64,000 nt of DNA from JABSSA01 sp039975755 (GTDB lineage Bacteria; Pseudomonadota; Alphaproteobacteria; Rhodobacterales; Rhodobacteraceae): the NCBI GenBank assembly GCA_039975755.1, contig JBDWGM010000004.1, positions 36,904 to 100,903 of the forward strand, written 5' to 3'. Below the pieces are notes generated by a model. It worked only from the letters and a program-made list of their open reading frames with translations, searched no databases and was not told the origin of the DNA. Position numbers and translations under genes: made by a program. Of the stretch, positions 1 to 9,162 are shown piece after piece. How positions within the stretch are numbered: position 1 is the first letter of the stretch; the number at the start of each line of letters is the position of its first letter.

Positions 1-1228
1 GATTGTCCCGCGCCCAGCCCAGCCAGACTGCAGCGGTCCAAGTAAAGGTCTCTCCACCCGCAGGTGTTCCATTAAGAGGATCATAATATTCGGCAAATCC
101 GTTCATCTCCATGAGGCGTGCAGTATCACCGCGGATACGGGCAGCCAAATCGTCGACGCCTTGTTCCTCCATCCCGGAGCCCACAAGGTAATTCATGATC
201 GGCCAGGTCGGGCCCCGCCAATAACGCAGTGGCTCGAAGCCGTCACCATGGGGGTCGAAACTGGCCAAGCCATAGATTGCAGCATCCAACATGCGCGCAA
301 TCGCAGGCCGTGCACGATCATCATTGATGCCCGCATACCAGCACAAGGCCGAGGCGTTTGAGAGTACACCGTTGAATGTGCCCGCATGCACGTCGCGGCT
401 ATCATAGCCAGCAATCGCAGGGTTCCAGAGCGTTTCCGCCCCAGCCTCGAGGGTTACAATCCAGCTCTCAATCTCGGTGACGTCTTCACCAAAACGCCGA
501 CCCATCGCGGCCATGTCCCGCTGTGCCCGCAGCAAAGCGAATGTCATCGTCGGATCAGCAACGCGAAACGGATTGATATCGCGCAATTCGTCTTGGTCCC
601 AATTCACTGAGACGCCAAGCTGCACCAGCTTGAGGTATCGATCATAGTCGTATTTGGTGGGTCGCATGGACGGGTCAACGTGACTGGTATCGCGGCGGGT
701 GTAATCGCCCACATCGTCCGCATTGATGGCCCTCATCGCGCCATCCCAATCAGGCGCATTATCGCGCCCGGCCTCCCATGGATGCGTCACACAGACCGCG
801 CCTTGATCCAGACGCCATTCCATAAACCACCGATGCCACGCATGCAGCTTGGGCCACATGGCACGGGCGCGCGGTTCACCTGTTGGATCCATTGCCAACA
901 TCTTGGCCATAAAGCTTGCGGCCACCGGGGGCTGACTGATGCCAGAGGATGCGACGGGACCTCGGCCTTGCCAAACATCGGGGCCAGGAAAATAGCCGGA
1001 ATCAACCCGGTGGAACAGAATATGCGGCACCATGCCATCATCCCATTGCCCGGACAAAAGCGTTTCCAGTTCGGTCCAGCCACGGTCCGGGTCAAAGGTC
1101 GTGAATCCCCAGGCCGCAAAGGCGCTGTCCCAATTCCACTGGTAGGGATAAAGCCCGCGCGTCGGCAGCGTATAGCCGCCCTTGTCATTCATCCGCAGGA
1201 TATCGCGGGCCTGTTCGTCTAACGTCAT
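1..1228 (-). CDS. GH63-like glycoside hydrolase (MGH1-like), 3' end cut by window edge
   Basis: Read on the minus strand from the ATG at 1228, this gives an open frame of about 409 residues that leaves the window still open. Seen: an N-terminal block GLYPYQWNWDSAFAAWGF, a middle block PWEAGRDNAPDWDGAM followed by YTRRDTSHVDPSMRP, and near the end RYWRGPTWPIMNYLV and GGETFTWTAAVWLGWARDN. These blocks are typical of the (alpha/alpha)6-barrel GH63/glucosylglycerate-hydrolase-like family, often labelled amylo-alpha-1,6-glucosidase. The family ends soon after the last block, so only a few residues are probably missing. No signal peptide is seen, so the enzyme is likely cytoplasmic. The start lies one base after the upstream permease stop, making it the last visible gene of a LacI-controlled sugar importer operon. 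I infer hydrolysis of an imported alpha-glucoside or glucosylated compatible solute; the exact substrate cannot be read from sequence. Confidence 0.85.
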   Translation of the reverse strand, partial: MTLDEQARDILRMNDKGGYTLPTRGLYPYQWNWDSAFAAWGFTTFDPDRGWTELETLLSGQWDDGMVPHILFHRVDSGYFPGPDVWQGRGPVASSGISQPPVAASFMAKMLAMDPTGEPRARAMWPKLHAWHRWFMEWRLDQGAVCVTHPWEAGRDNAPDWDGAMRAINADDVGDYTRRDTSHVDPSMRPTKYDYDRYLKLVQLGVSVNWDQDELRDINPFRVADPTMTFALLRAQRDMAAMGRRFGEDVTEIESWIVTLEAGAETLWNPAIAGYDSRDVHAGTFNGVLSNASALCWYAGINDDRARPAIARMLDAAIYGLASFDPHGDGFEPLRYWRGPTWPIMNYLVGSGMEEQGVDDLAARIRGDTARLMEMNGFAEYYDPLNGTPAGGETFTWTAAVWLGWARDN

Positions 1229-1229
1229 A

Positions 1230-2447
1230 TCATCCCTTAACTGACCCGGCGGTCAGCCCTTTCGTCATAAAGCGTTCGAGACCAAGGAACAGCGCCATGA
1301 TCGGCACAGTCGCGATCACCGATCCGGCCATCAAATGCTGGCGTGGAATTTCTGAAGAATTGAGCGAGGCAATCCCCCGCGTGAGCGTGAATTTCGACGG
1401 ATCATCCAACAGCATGAAAGCCAGCAGGAATTCGTTCCAAGCGATCATAAAGACATACAACGACACCGACGCCAGTGCAGGCAGCGACAGGGGCAACGTG
1501 ATTTTCCAGATCACAGCAAGACGGCTGAGCCCATCCATGAGGCCCGCCTCCTCTACCTCGGAGGGCAACCCCCGGAAGTATCCTTGCAACATGTACAGCG
1601 CAACGGGGATGGTTGTGACCGGATAGATCATCACGATCCCAACGAATGTGTTGCGCAAACCAGTGGCAGAAAAGGCAATGTAGATCGGCAGAGCCAGCAC
1701 GATCATCGGCACCATATAGATCAGCAAGATCGAACGCGAAAACACCGCCCGCCCCCGAAACCGCAACCTAGCCACCGCATAGGCCCCTGGGATCGCAAAA
1801 GCCAGAGTGATGAAAACAGTGATCACGGAAATAAAGAACGAGTTGAAAAGGTAGGTGCCAAAGTTGAACTGAGTAAACAGCTCGTCATAAGAGCGGAACA
1901 GTTCGGCCCCTTTGCTTAGGTCTATTGAGAAATCGAGAGGGTTCTGCATCAGCTCTGACTGGTTCTTAAAGCTGGTCATGACCATGACGTAGAACGGGAT
2001 CAGCACGATGGCGGAAAAGAAGATATATCCAAAGCCCGTCAAAAAGCGGATCACTGCACTTTCAAATTCATAGCGCGTCAAAGACCCGATTGGCGTGTCG
2101 TGAAGAATTTTACGCATGGACCAGACGAAAATCACGCCCAGCACAATCGCGGCAAACACGGCCGCGACCAGGCTTGTGTCACCACGCTGGATCGGCCCGT
2201 AAGGCGTCAATGTGATGCCAATCAAGGCCAGCATCACGCCCCAATGGGCCCCCTTTTTTCGCGGCCCGGTCATCTCGGCGGCTCCCATCGAGGCAACAGC
2301 GCCCCAAAGCAAGCTAAGCCAAATAGAGGGGCGGAACGGATCGCCCGTCGCAAAGGACATTCCGACGCTGATCGTGATCGCCAGAACCGCCATCCAAAGC
2401 GCTCCCAAAAGCGGCCCCGTGACATAGCCAAACCGCAGCATGCTCAT
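1230..2447 (-). CDS. Sugar ABC transporter permease, MalG/AglG type
   Basis: A 405-residue inner-membrane permease of the carbohydrate-uptake-1 family. The cytoplasmic EAA loop that contacts the ATPase is visible near residue 305 (EEAGLMDGLSRLAVIW), inside a run of about six transmembrane helices. MalG proteins are usually about 280-300 residues. The extra length here is an N-terminal hydrophobic block of roughly 130 residues with three or four membrane segments, as in some AglG-like alpha-glucoside permeases. It overlaps the partner permease by four bases (ATGA) and is followed at once by the glycosidase gene, so all are co-transcribed. No ATPase gene is present in the visible operon. It may lie beyond the left edge, or a shared MsmX-type ATPase may serve. 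Confidence 0.9.
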   Translation of the reverse strand: MSMLRFGYVTGPLLGALWMAVLAITISVGMSFATGDPFRPSIWLSLLWGAVASMGAAEMTGPRKKGAHWGVMLALIGITLTPYGPIQRGDTSLVAAVFAAIVLGVIFVWSMRKILHDTPIGSLTRYEFESAVIRFLTGFGYIFFSAIVLIPFYVMVMTSFKNQSELMQNPLDFSIDLSKGAELFRSYDELFTQFNFGTYLFNSFFISVITVFITLAFAIPGAYAVARLRFRGRAVFSRSILLIYMVPMIVLALPIYIAFSATGLRNTFVGIVMIYPVTTIPVALYMLQGYFRGLPSEVEEAGLMDGLSRLAVIWKITLPLSLPALASVSLYVFMIAWNEFLLAFMLLDDPSKFTLTRGIASLNSSEIPRQHLMAGSVIATVPIMALFLGLERFMTKGLTAGSVKG

Positions 2448-3703
2448 AACCCTTCCTCTCGCGAGATATATTTGAGGAAGAAGATCGAGAAGGTGAGCAA
2501 ACAGCCAAATATCACAACGGCAACCGCGGCCCCTGCCCCAATGTTGGAAATCGCAAAGGCCTGCTCGTAAACATTTACGGTGAGCGTCCGCGTCCCCGCA
2601 TTCCCGCCGGTTAGCAGGAAAATGTCGTCGAATTTGTTGAAGGTCCAGATAAAGCGGAGCAGGAACAAAACGCTAAGGATGCCCAAAAGCTGCGGCACGC
2701 TAAGGTACCAAAACTGCTGAAAAGGCGAGGCTCCGTCCATGTCTGCGGCCTCGTACATATCGCTATCGATGCTTTGCATACGAGCCAGAATGAATAGGAA
2801 CGACAGCGGGAAATAGCGCCAGATTTCAAAGATCGTGACCATGATCAGGGCCAGGGGTCGCTCTCCGAAAAAGTTGATGGCTTGTGGCGTCACCCCCATC
2901 TGGATCAGCAGCGCATTGGCCGATCCTGAAAATGGGTCGAATAGGATCAACCATGCGAATGCGACGGCAATAACCGGGGCGACATATGGGAACAGATAAA
3001 GGCCGCGCAGGATGCCTTGGCCCTTAAACGATTTATTCAACAACAAGGCCGCAAAGAGCCCCACCAACAATGCCCCGATGGTACCAAAGACAGTGTAGAA
3101 CAAGGTGACCCAAAGCACCTCAAAGAACTCATCCCCGTTGAAGATGCGTTTAAAGTTATCCAACGTGAAGGTGCTGTTGGTCAGGATGTTGGATGATGTC
3201 CCCGTCGTGGCGGCGAGACTGTCTTGGGGCCGCAATCCGTTATCCAAGTAGGCCTGTTCGACAATCACTGGAATGGTCAGCGTCTCGCGTGTGCCCGGTT
3301 CCCAATCACCCAGATCACAAGTCAGGGTACGGCCGTCCACTGTACAGCGCGGATCAAGGTCTTGCACATTCAGGCCTTCGGGAATGACGTCCGAGAATGT
3401 GACACCGGCGATAGGTTCGTCTTGTGAAGAGTTACGAAGACGGTAACGGATGGTTGCCTCATCCCCGACTGCATCATAATCGCCACGAATATCTTCACGC
3501 AGGACGACTTCCGGCGCGCGCAAATCGCCCAGCTCTACCGGTTTGAACGAGATCCAAAAGATCGCCAGTAATGGCAAAAGCACCACCAGCGCCACAGCAG
3601 TGATCGTTGGGAACAGCAATCCCCATGCCAAACGCGCTTCGCGTACGCCAAGTGGTCCGGTACCGGTCGGAGGGCCGAGATCTGCCATCGTGCTGTCTTT
3701 CAT
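2444..3703 (-). CDS. Sugar ABC transporter permease, MalF type, with inserted extracytoplasmic domain
   Basis: A 419-residue MalF-type permease. A first transmembrane helix (about residues 28-52) is followed by some 130 non-membrane residues, then the remaining helices. The EAA motif is near residue 325 (EAADMDGASPFQQFWYL). The inserted part contains a pattern like bacterial DUF11/CARDB beta-sandwich repeats (IAGVTFSDVIPEGLNV, then a CTVDGRTLTCDLGDW segment with a Cys pair). It should sit in the periplasm, in the position of the MalF P2 domain that docks the binding protein. The gene lies 54 bp downstream of the binding-protein gene and overlaps the second permease. Family assignment is firm; the identity of the inserted domain is an inference from its pattern. 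Confidence 0.9.
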   Translation of the reverse strand: MKDSTMADLGPPTGTGPLGVREARLAWGLLFPTITAVALVVLLPLLAIFWISFKPVELGDLRAPEVVLREDIRGDYDAVGDEATIRYRLRNSSQDEPIAGVTFSDVIPEGLNVQDLDPRCTVDGRTLTCDLGDWEPGTRETLTIPVIVEQAYLDNGLRPQDSLAATTGTSSNILTNSTFTLDNFKRIFNGDEFFEVLWVTLFYTVFGTIGALLVGLFAALLLNKSFKGQGILRGLYLFPYVAPVIAVAFAWLILFDPFSGSANALLIQMGVTPQAINFFGERPLALIMVTIFEIWRYFPLSFLFILARMQSIDSDMYEAADMDGASPFQQFWYLSVPQLLGILSVLFLLRFIWTFNKFDDIFLLTGGNAGTRTLTVNVYEQAFAISNIGAGAAVAVVIFGCLLTFSIFFLKYISREEGL

Positions 3704-3724
3704 CAGGAAAGCTGTGGGCGGTTG

Positions 3725-3746
3725 GGCACCCCCTGCAAGGGATGCC
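3725..3746 (-). terminator. Hairpin between binding-protein and permease genes
   Basis: An inverted repeat with one mismatch (GGCACCCC facing GGGATGCC) around a short loop, lying just after the binding-protein stop codon. No U-tract follows. Hairpins at this position in ABC operons often protect the upstream mRNA, so that more binding protein than permease is made. That role is inferred here. Confidence 0.35.
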
Positions 3747-3757
3747 TATTTCAGGTG

Positions 3758-5110
3758 TTACTGTACAGCCGCGATCGCTGCATTCAGTTCAGTGACAGTC
3801 GCTGCCGCGTCACGTTCACCATCGATGAACTCACGGACCAAACGGTTGATAACCTGGCTGTTGATGATGGCAGAAGCTGCGGAAAGCTGACCTTCTTCGA
3901 CACCCCAACGTTGGGCCACATCCAGACCGCCAACGATCTCTTCGATCATGGCGTTGTCATAAAGGTCACCCAACGGGGCCTTGCGATCGACACCGACGTC
4001 AAGCGTTGCCCAAAGATCAGCGTACTCGGTTGCGTTGTTGGCTGTACCACGGCGGACTGGGAACTTGCCTTCTGGTGCGATTGCCAGCGTCGAACCATAG
4101 CCGTCAGACATTGAGTACTGCACGAACTCCATCGCCGCATCCGTAGACGCATCGGATGTAATACCAAAGTAACGGACATCACCCCATGCCGCACCATCAG
4201 GGTTCGACGGGCCGGAAAAGTTTGTCACAATACCTGTGGCCGCAGCCAGATCGCGTGTGGTTGGATCATCGTTGATGGTGGGCGGAGCGCTGTCGCGCAG
4301 ACCTGCCAATTCGTCGAGGATGAAGGGCGACCAGATGATCATCGCCGCATTACCGCTAAAATACAGTGTGCGCGATTGATCCCAGAACAGATCACCCGGA
4401 GGCGAGGCTTCGGCGATAGCCTTGTAGAACTCAAGCACTTCGATGGTGGCAGCTTGGTCAAGGTCCTGAACACCGGCCGGGCCTACGGGCGACACTCCAT
4501 TGGCAAGGAAAACATGCTCTAACACTTGGCTCATGAAGTTTTCGTCGATCTTGGTCGCTGCGACAAAGCCATACATCTCAGGCGGGTTGTGCAGCGCTTC
4601 AACCGCGGCCAGCACGTTTGCGTATGAATTCGGCGGCTCTAGGCCCTTCTCTTTGAACAGATCAGCGCGGTAGACCAACATCTGCGTCCAACCATCGACC
4701 GGTACAGAAGCAAAGCCGCCGTCAACCGAGGCCATGTTCAACGCACCCGGTGCGAATGTATCAGCGCCCAGTGCCTCAACCACATCAGATGCCGCGTCTG
4801 TGTCCAAAATGCCAGCTTCTGCCCATGGGGCCGCATATTGCAGCGTGTGATAGATCACGTCTGGCAGATCGCCAGCAGCAAATGCAGCGGTCGCGCGTGT
4901 ACCAAGATCGTTCTCAGAGACTGGGATCACCTCAACATTGTGACCGGTGGCCGCAGCAAAATCCGCAGCCATCGCTTCTTGCCGGGCCAAACGTTCTGGT
5001 TGCTCTTCTGTTGTCCAAAAACGCAGATCTTCTGCGGCAAGGGCTGTTGCCGATAAGGCAATCGCCATGGCTACGCCCGAGCGTAGAATTGTTTTTCCTG
5101 TGATAGTCAT
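3758..5110 (-). CDS. Extracellular sugar-binding protein of ABC transporter (family 1)
   Basis: A 450-residue periplasmic solute-binding protein. The first 25 residues form a Sec signal peptide (MTITGKTILRSGVAMAIAL, then an ALA cleavage site before EDLRFW). The body has the cluster-B sugar-binding-protein layout, with an NVEVIPV segment, PVDGWTQMLVYRADLF near residue 120, and a C-terminal helix-rich half. A strong ribosome-binding site (GGGAGGAT) sits seven bases before the ATG. It is the second gene of the operon, 38 bp after the LacI regulator, and a hairpin follows it. It captures the sugar for the two permeases; the GH63-like enzyme at the end of the operon suggests an alpha-glucoside-type ligand. 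Confidence 0.9.
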   Translation of the reverse strand: MTITGKTILRSGVAMAIALSATALAAEDLRFWTTEEQPERLARQEAMAADFAAATGHNVEVIPVSENDLGTRATAAFAAGDLPDVIYHTLQYAAPWAEAGILDTDAASDVVEALGADTFAPGALNMASVDGGFASVPVDGWTQMLVYRADLFKEKGLEPPNSYANVLAAVEALHNPPEMYGFVAATKIDENFMSQVLEHVFLANGVSPVGPAGVQDLDQAATIEVLEFYKAIAEASPPGDLFWDQSRTLYFSGNAAMIIWSPFILDELAGLRDSAPPTINDDPTTRDLAAATGIVTNFSGPSNPDGAAWGDVRYFGITSDASTDAAMEFVQYSMSDGYGSTLAIAPEGKFPVRRGTANNATEYADLWATLDVGVDRKAPLGDLYDNAMIEEIVGGLDVAQRWGVEEGQLSAASAIINSQVINRLVREFIDGERDAAATVTELNAAIAAVQ

Positions 5111-5148
5111 CGTCTATCCTCCCTGAAAGACTGGTGGTTGTTTGGTTG

Positions 5149-6213
5149 TTATGGATGTGGGCAAGCCCCGGTTGATCCGCGATTTACGAAAACCGCCGGG
5201 ACGGTTTTGCGTAGGGTGTCGAGGGCCTCGCCTCGAATGCGTTTGACTAACAGCGTCGCAAGCTCAACGCCTGCATTGCGGCTATCAACGACAAATGTGG
5301 TCAATGGCGGCTGCGCGTGGGCACCTTCGCGAATGCCATCATACCCCACGACAGAAATATCGCGCCCTATGATCAGTTCACGCGCTGCAGCCGCACGGTA
5401 AACCCCCAAGGCAACGTGATCCACTGCACAGACAATCGCCGTCGGTGGTTGCGCAAGATCAAGAAGCGCACCTGCGGCTTGTTCGCCGTTCTCCAATGTG
5501 ACCGCATTCTCAGAAATAAGCTTGGGATCAATGGGCAGATTGGCGTCAGCCATACCAGCATGAAACCCCTCGCTCCGCAATTTGGCGTAGGAATAGATCG
5601 TACCGCCATTGATAAATGCAATTCTCTTGTGACCTAGTCTGGCCAAATGCTGTACTGAATCTCGCATGGCGTCCTCACCTCGGATATCGAACCAGCAACA
5701 TCCATCGGGATCAGTCTGACGGCCATAAAGGACAAAGGGCACGCCTGCGTCGCGCAGCACTTTGACCCTTGGGTCTTCAATCATCGCACGCGGCAAAACA
5801 AAACCATCCGCCTTGCGGTCCCGCGAGAGCGTGCGGAATGTTTCAATCAGATGCGTATCGTTATCCGCTGATGCAACGGTCAGTGTATAACCCTGCGCGG
5901 TTGATCCTTCTGACAGGCCAGCCAGAAATTCCGCCAAGAACGGACGTTGGGCATCGTGGTCCCCAAGCTGCAACACAAAGCCAAGAGACCGCGTGCGGCC
6001 CGTTTTTATGGCCTGGGCTTGACTGAGCGGTTGATAGTTCATCCGTTCAGCCATCCGCACTACTCTTAACCGAGTGGCTTCGGAGATATCAGCATAGTTG
6101 TTGAGCGCGCGGGATACAGTTGACTTGGTCAGATCAAGGGCAGTCGCAACATCACTTATCGTAACGCGTGAGCGATTTGGTCCTCCCGGTGAAGTCGACG
6201 CATTTCGTGTCAT
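5149..6213 (-). CDS. LacI family transcriptional regulator
   Basis: A 354-residue regulator. The N-terminal helix-turn-helix and hinge are clear (VTISDVATALDLTKSTVSRALN, about residues 17-40), followed by a periplasmic-binding-protein-like effector domain of the LacI/GalR type (LGFVLQLGD near residue 78, HKRIAFINGG near 195, PTAIVCAVDHVALGVYRAA near 260). It is the first gene of the sugar operon, and a perfect palindrome lies 31 bp upstream of its start. Local control and autoregulation by the imported sugar or a breakdown product are therefore likely. The length is slightly over the usual 330-345 because of a short N-terminal tail. Confidence 0.92.
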   Translation of the reverse strand: MTRNASTSPGGPNRSRVTISDVATALDLTKSTVSRALNNYADISEATRLRVVRMAERMNYQPLSQAQAIKTGRTRSLGFVLQLGDHDAQRPFLAEFLAGLSEGSTAQGYTLTVASADNDTHLIETFRTLSRDRKADGFVLPRAMIEDPRVKVLRDAGVPFVLYGRQTDPDGCCWFDIRGEDAMRDSVQHLARLGHKRIAFINGGTIYSYAKLRSEGFHAGMADANLPIDPKLISENAVTLENGEQAAGALLDLAQPPTAIVCAVDHVALGVYRAAAARELIIGRDISVVGYDGIREGAHAQPPLTTFVVDSRNAGVELATLLVKRIRGEALDTLRKTVPAVFVNRGSTGACPHP

Positions 6214-6243
6214 TCTCTCTCCCCTTGCGACTCACATTGAATT

Positions 6244-6259
6244 CCGAAACCGGTTTCGG
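6244..6259. promoter_or_regulatory. LacI-family operator palindrome
   Basis: CCGAAACCGGTTTCGG is a perfect 16-bp palindrome with the central CG typical of LacI-family operators. It lies just upstream of the LacI gene that heads the sugar operon. The divergent nadM-Nudix gene starts about 240 bp away on the other side. Confidence 0.75.
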
Positions 6260-6495
6260 CAATAGCATCTTTACAGGTCTTTTTCGGACCCCAGATACCT
6301 AAATCTTCGCAGTGATATTCGTCAGACATCTCTAATGATCGTCAATGCAACAGCCTTGTTCCAAGGCGCGCCATGCAAAAGGTGCATATCGCCTTTGACC
6401 CTGATGAGCTTGTTCAAATGTTATGTTTTTGATACTGAAAATTCAGATCAGGGAGGTCCTGATCTCGAAAATAGTCGTAGCGGAGGTCGCACGAG

Positions 6496-7602
6496 ATGAG
6501 CAAGATGCACACATTGGCTGTATTTATCGGCCGTTTCCAACCCTTCCACGTCGGACATATGGATGTTGTCAACAGCGCTTTGGCGCAGGCTGACAGCTTG
6601 TTGATTTTGGTGGGCAGTTCTTATCGTCCCCGCAGTTGGAAAAACCCATTCACCTACAACGAACGCACTGCTTTCATTCGTGGTGCGACACAAGACGTGG
6701 CGAAGCCAATCGCGACTTTGCCGCTCGTGGATACATTGTACAATGACCGCGCGTGGACAACCAATGTGCGTACAGCAGTGACGCTACACATGCGAAAAGC
6801 CGAATTGGATCCAAACCAAACTGATATCCTGTTGGTCGGTTTGGAAAAGGACAAGTCGTCCCAGTATCTGAATTGGTTCCCGTCTTGGGCGTTAAAGTCT
6901 GTGCCACCATCACTGCACGACAGCGATGTGATCAGCGCCACAGATTTTCGCGAAGGCCTGTTCTTTGGGACTGAAGATGGAGTTGCGGGTTTGGCAAATC
7001 GGTTTGGTCAAGATCAAGTCGCCCAAGTGCAAAACTGGATGGCAGGAATGCCTGACGCCGTTGATACCATCCGTAATGAGGGCGCGTTTGTGCGCGATTA
7101 TCAAGACAGGATTGATGCGGCGGAAAAGGTCTATGGTTACCCGATCCCGATTAACACGGCTGATGCGATTGTCGTACAGTCCGGTCATATCTTGATGGTT
7201 GAACGCAAAATGGAACCTGGCAAAGGTCTGTGGGCACTACCTGGTGGTCACATCGATCCAGACGAGACGGCAGAAGAAGCTTGTGTACGCGAACTTTACG
7301 AAGAAGCTGGCCTTGATATGCCCAAAGGTGCGATGCGCGGGCGACTGCGAGCGCGGCGCGTGTTTGATCACCCTGAACGGTCTGAACGGGGTTGGGTCCG
7401 CACCGAAGCCTTCGTGTTCGAATTGCAGGACAGAAAGACGCTAGAGAAATTAAAAGCTGGTGATGACGCCGCCAACGCACGGTGGGTGCCCATCACTGAG
7501 ATCACGCCAGATACGATTTTCGAGGATCACTTTGATATCATCCAAGCCCTCGTCCCTGATGTGCCCTTTGCCTATTCGTCCATTTTGATGGCGCAAAGCT
7601 AA
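6496..7602 (+). CDS. nadM: Bifunctional NMN adenylyltransferase / Nudix hydrolase
   Basis: A 368-residue two-domain enzyme. Residues 1-180 are a nucleotidylyltransferase with the GRFQPFHVGH motif at 12-21 and the ISATDFREG motif near 147, as in NadM-type nicotinamide-mononucleotide adenylyltransferase (NMN + ATP to NAD + PPi). Residues about 220-365 are a Nudix domain with an intact Nudix box (GX5EX7REUXEEXGU) at 250-272, which in known NadM-Nudix fusions is an ADP-ribose pyrophosphatase. A GGAGGT ribosome-binding site precedes the ATG. The next gene encodes nicotinamide phosphoribosyltransferase, so the pair turns nicotinamide into NAD in two steps while the Nudix domain recycles ADP-ribose. 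Both active sites look complete. Confidence 0.93.
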   Translation: MSKMHTLAVFIGRFQPFHVGHMDVVNSALAQADSLLILVGSSYRPRSWKNPFTYNERTAFIRGATQDVAKPIATLPLVDTLYNDRAWTTNVRTAVTLHMRKAELDPNQTDILLVGLEKDKSSQYLNWFPSWALKSVPPSLHDSDVISATDFREGLFFGTEDGVAGLANRFGQDQVAQVQNWMAGMPDAVDTIRNEGAFVRDYQDRIDAAEKVYGYPIPINTADAIVVQSGHILMVERKMEPGKGLWALPGGHIDPDETAEEACVRELYEEAGLDMPKGAMRGRLRARRVFDHPERSERGWVRTEAFVFELQDRKTLEKLKAGDDAANARWVPITEITPDTIFEDHFDIIQALVPDVPFAYSSILMAQS

Positions 7603-7643
7603 GGCCCATTGCCCGCAAAGAGCATATCTTTGCACACCCAAAT

Positions 7644-7660
7644 CTGCGGGAGGTCCGCAG
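7644..7660 (+). promoter_or_regulatory. Hairpin between nadM and the NAMPT gene
   Basis: CTGCGG and CCGCAG form a perfect 6-bp stem around GAGGT in the 95-bp gap. There is no U-run after it, so it is more likely an mRNA-processing or stability element than a terminator. Its role is unknown. Confidence 0.3.
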
Positions 7661-7697
7661 GTTTCATATCCGTCCAAATCCGAGGAGGAACAGGACA

Positions 7698-9134
7698 ATG
7701 ACTTATGACCCAATGGGCGCAAAAGCGCTTTTCTCCAATGCGGTTGCGGTAGATAATATTCTCTACGACACCGACAGTTACAAACTTTCCCACTTCAGCC
7801 AATATCCCGAAGGCACCCAATATGTGTCTTCCTATGTAGAACCGCGCCGCGCGTGGGGGCAGATTGATCAGGTCATATTCTTTGGCCTGCAGATAGAGCT
7901 GGCGAAATTGGCGGGTAAAGTCGTGACCCAAGCCATGCTGGATGAAGCAACTCCATTTCTGAAAGCGCACGGTTTCGACATCTTCGTGGACGGTTGGCAG
8001 TATATCATCGATACATACAAAGGGCGTCTGCCGATCAAGATCGAGGCCTTGCCCGAAGGCACCCTTGCACCTGTTTCAATCCCGCAGTTGCGGATCGAAA
8101 ATACTGATCCCAATTGCTTCTGGTTGGTGTCCTATCTGGAAACACGTCTGTTACGGGCCATCTGGTACCCAAGCAGTGTCGCCAGCCTGTCTTACTTTGT
8201 GATGGGAAACATCCGTGAACGGCTTATTCAGACCGACGGTGACGCCGCTGGTGCAGAATTCAAACTGCACGATTTCGGGGCCCGTGGCGCCACCTGTTTT
8301 GAGGCTGCAGGCATCGGGGGGGCTGCACACCTCGTCAGCTCCTTGGGCACAGATACAATTGCGGGCTTGGTCTATGCGCGCAACTTCTATGGTGCCGATA
8401 TGGCTGGGTTCTCTATTTCGGCCAGCGAACACTCCACCATGACTGCGGCGGGCGAAGACGGTGAGCTCAACCAGATGCGCAGGTTCTTACAGCAAAACCC
8501 TGCGGGTATCATTGCTTGTGTCAGCGACAGCTATGATTTGATGCGGGCCGTCAAAGACTACTGGGGTGGCGCGTTGAAAGACGACGTTTTGGCCCGTGAC
8601 GGCGTGTTGGTCGTGCGGCCCGACAGTGGCGATCCGTTAGAAATCGTCCCTGACGTGATCGAAGCCTTGATGGCCAAGTTCGGATACAGTCTGTCCAAAC
8701 AAGGTTACCGGATATTGCCCGAAAAGGTCCGCGTGATCCAAGGGGATGGAGTGAACAAAGACTCTATCCTGCAGATCATGGATGTGATGATCGAACGGGG
8801 CTTGGCCATCGGGAACATCGCGTTCGGCATGGGCGGCGGCCTATTGCAAAAGGTCGATCGAGATAGCTTCGGCTACGCGATGAAGGCGTCTGCTGTGTAC
8901 TACGGTGGTAAATGGCACGATGTGTTCAAAGACCCGATCACTGCAAAGGGCAGCAAAACATCCAAGAAAGGTAAACAGGGTGTGATGCGCACAGAGTCCG
9001 GCGCATTCGTTGCCAGGCCGGCGGCGAACATACCCAAAGGAGGCGATGCACTGGAGTGTGTGTTCCTGAACGGTGAAATCAAACAGGTGCAAACCTTTGA
9101 TCAAATCCGCGCACGTGCTTGGCCTGACGTCTGA
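7698..9134 (+). CDS. nadV: Nicotinamide phosphoribosyltransferase (NAMPT/NadV)
   Basis: A 478-residue enzyme of full family length that makes nicotinamide mononucleotide from nicotinamide and PRPP. Visible family blocks are DTDSYKLSHFSQYPEGT near residue 22, FGARG in the middle, SEHSTM (containing the histidine that is phosphorylated during ATP-coupled catalysis in characterised NAMPTs), VRPDSGDP near 312, and FGMGGGLLQKVDRD near 375. A strong GGAGGA ribosome-binding site lies just upstream. With the preceding NMN adenylyltransferase it forms a complete two-step route from nicotinamide to NAD that bypasses deamidation. A hairpin follows the stop. Confidence 0.93.
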   Translation: MTYDPMGAKALFSNAVAVDNILYDTDSYKLSHFSQYPEGTQYVSSYVEPRRAWGQIDQVIFFGLQIELAKLAGKVVTQAMLDEATPFLKAHGFDIFVDGWQYIIDTYKGRLPIKIEALPEGTLAPVSIPQLRIENTDPNCFWLVSYLETRLLRAIWYPSSVASLSYFVMGNIRERLIQTDGDAAGAEFKLHDFGARGATCFEAAGIGGAAHLVSSLGTDTIAGLVYARNFYGADMAGFSISASEHSTMTAAGEDGELNQMRRFLQQNPAGIIACVSDSYDLMRAVKDYWGGALKDDVLARDGVLVVRPDSGDPLEIVPDVIEALMAKFGYSLSKQGYRILPEKVRVIQGDGVNKDSILQIMDVMIERGLAIGNIAFGMGGGLLQKVDRDSFGYAMKASAVYYGGKWHDVFKDPITAKGSKTSKKGKQGVMRTESGAFVARPAANIPKGGDALECVFLNGEIKQVQTFDQIRARAWPDV

Positions 9135-9162
9135 AAATAGAGTGCAGCCCTAACACCTGTAG

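Noticed and set aside
787..1188. Minus-strand 133-codon frame inside the first gene
   Set aside because: It is an out-of-frame shadow; the frame from 1228 gives a continuous GH63-like protein with all expected blocks.
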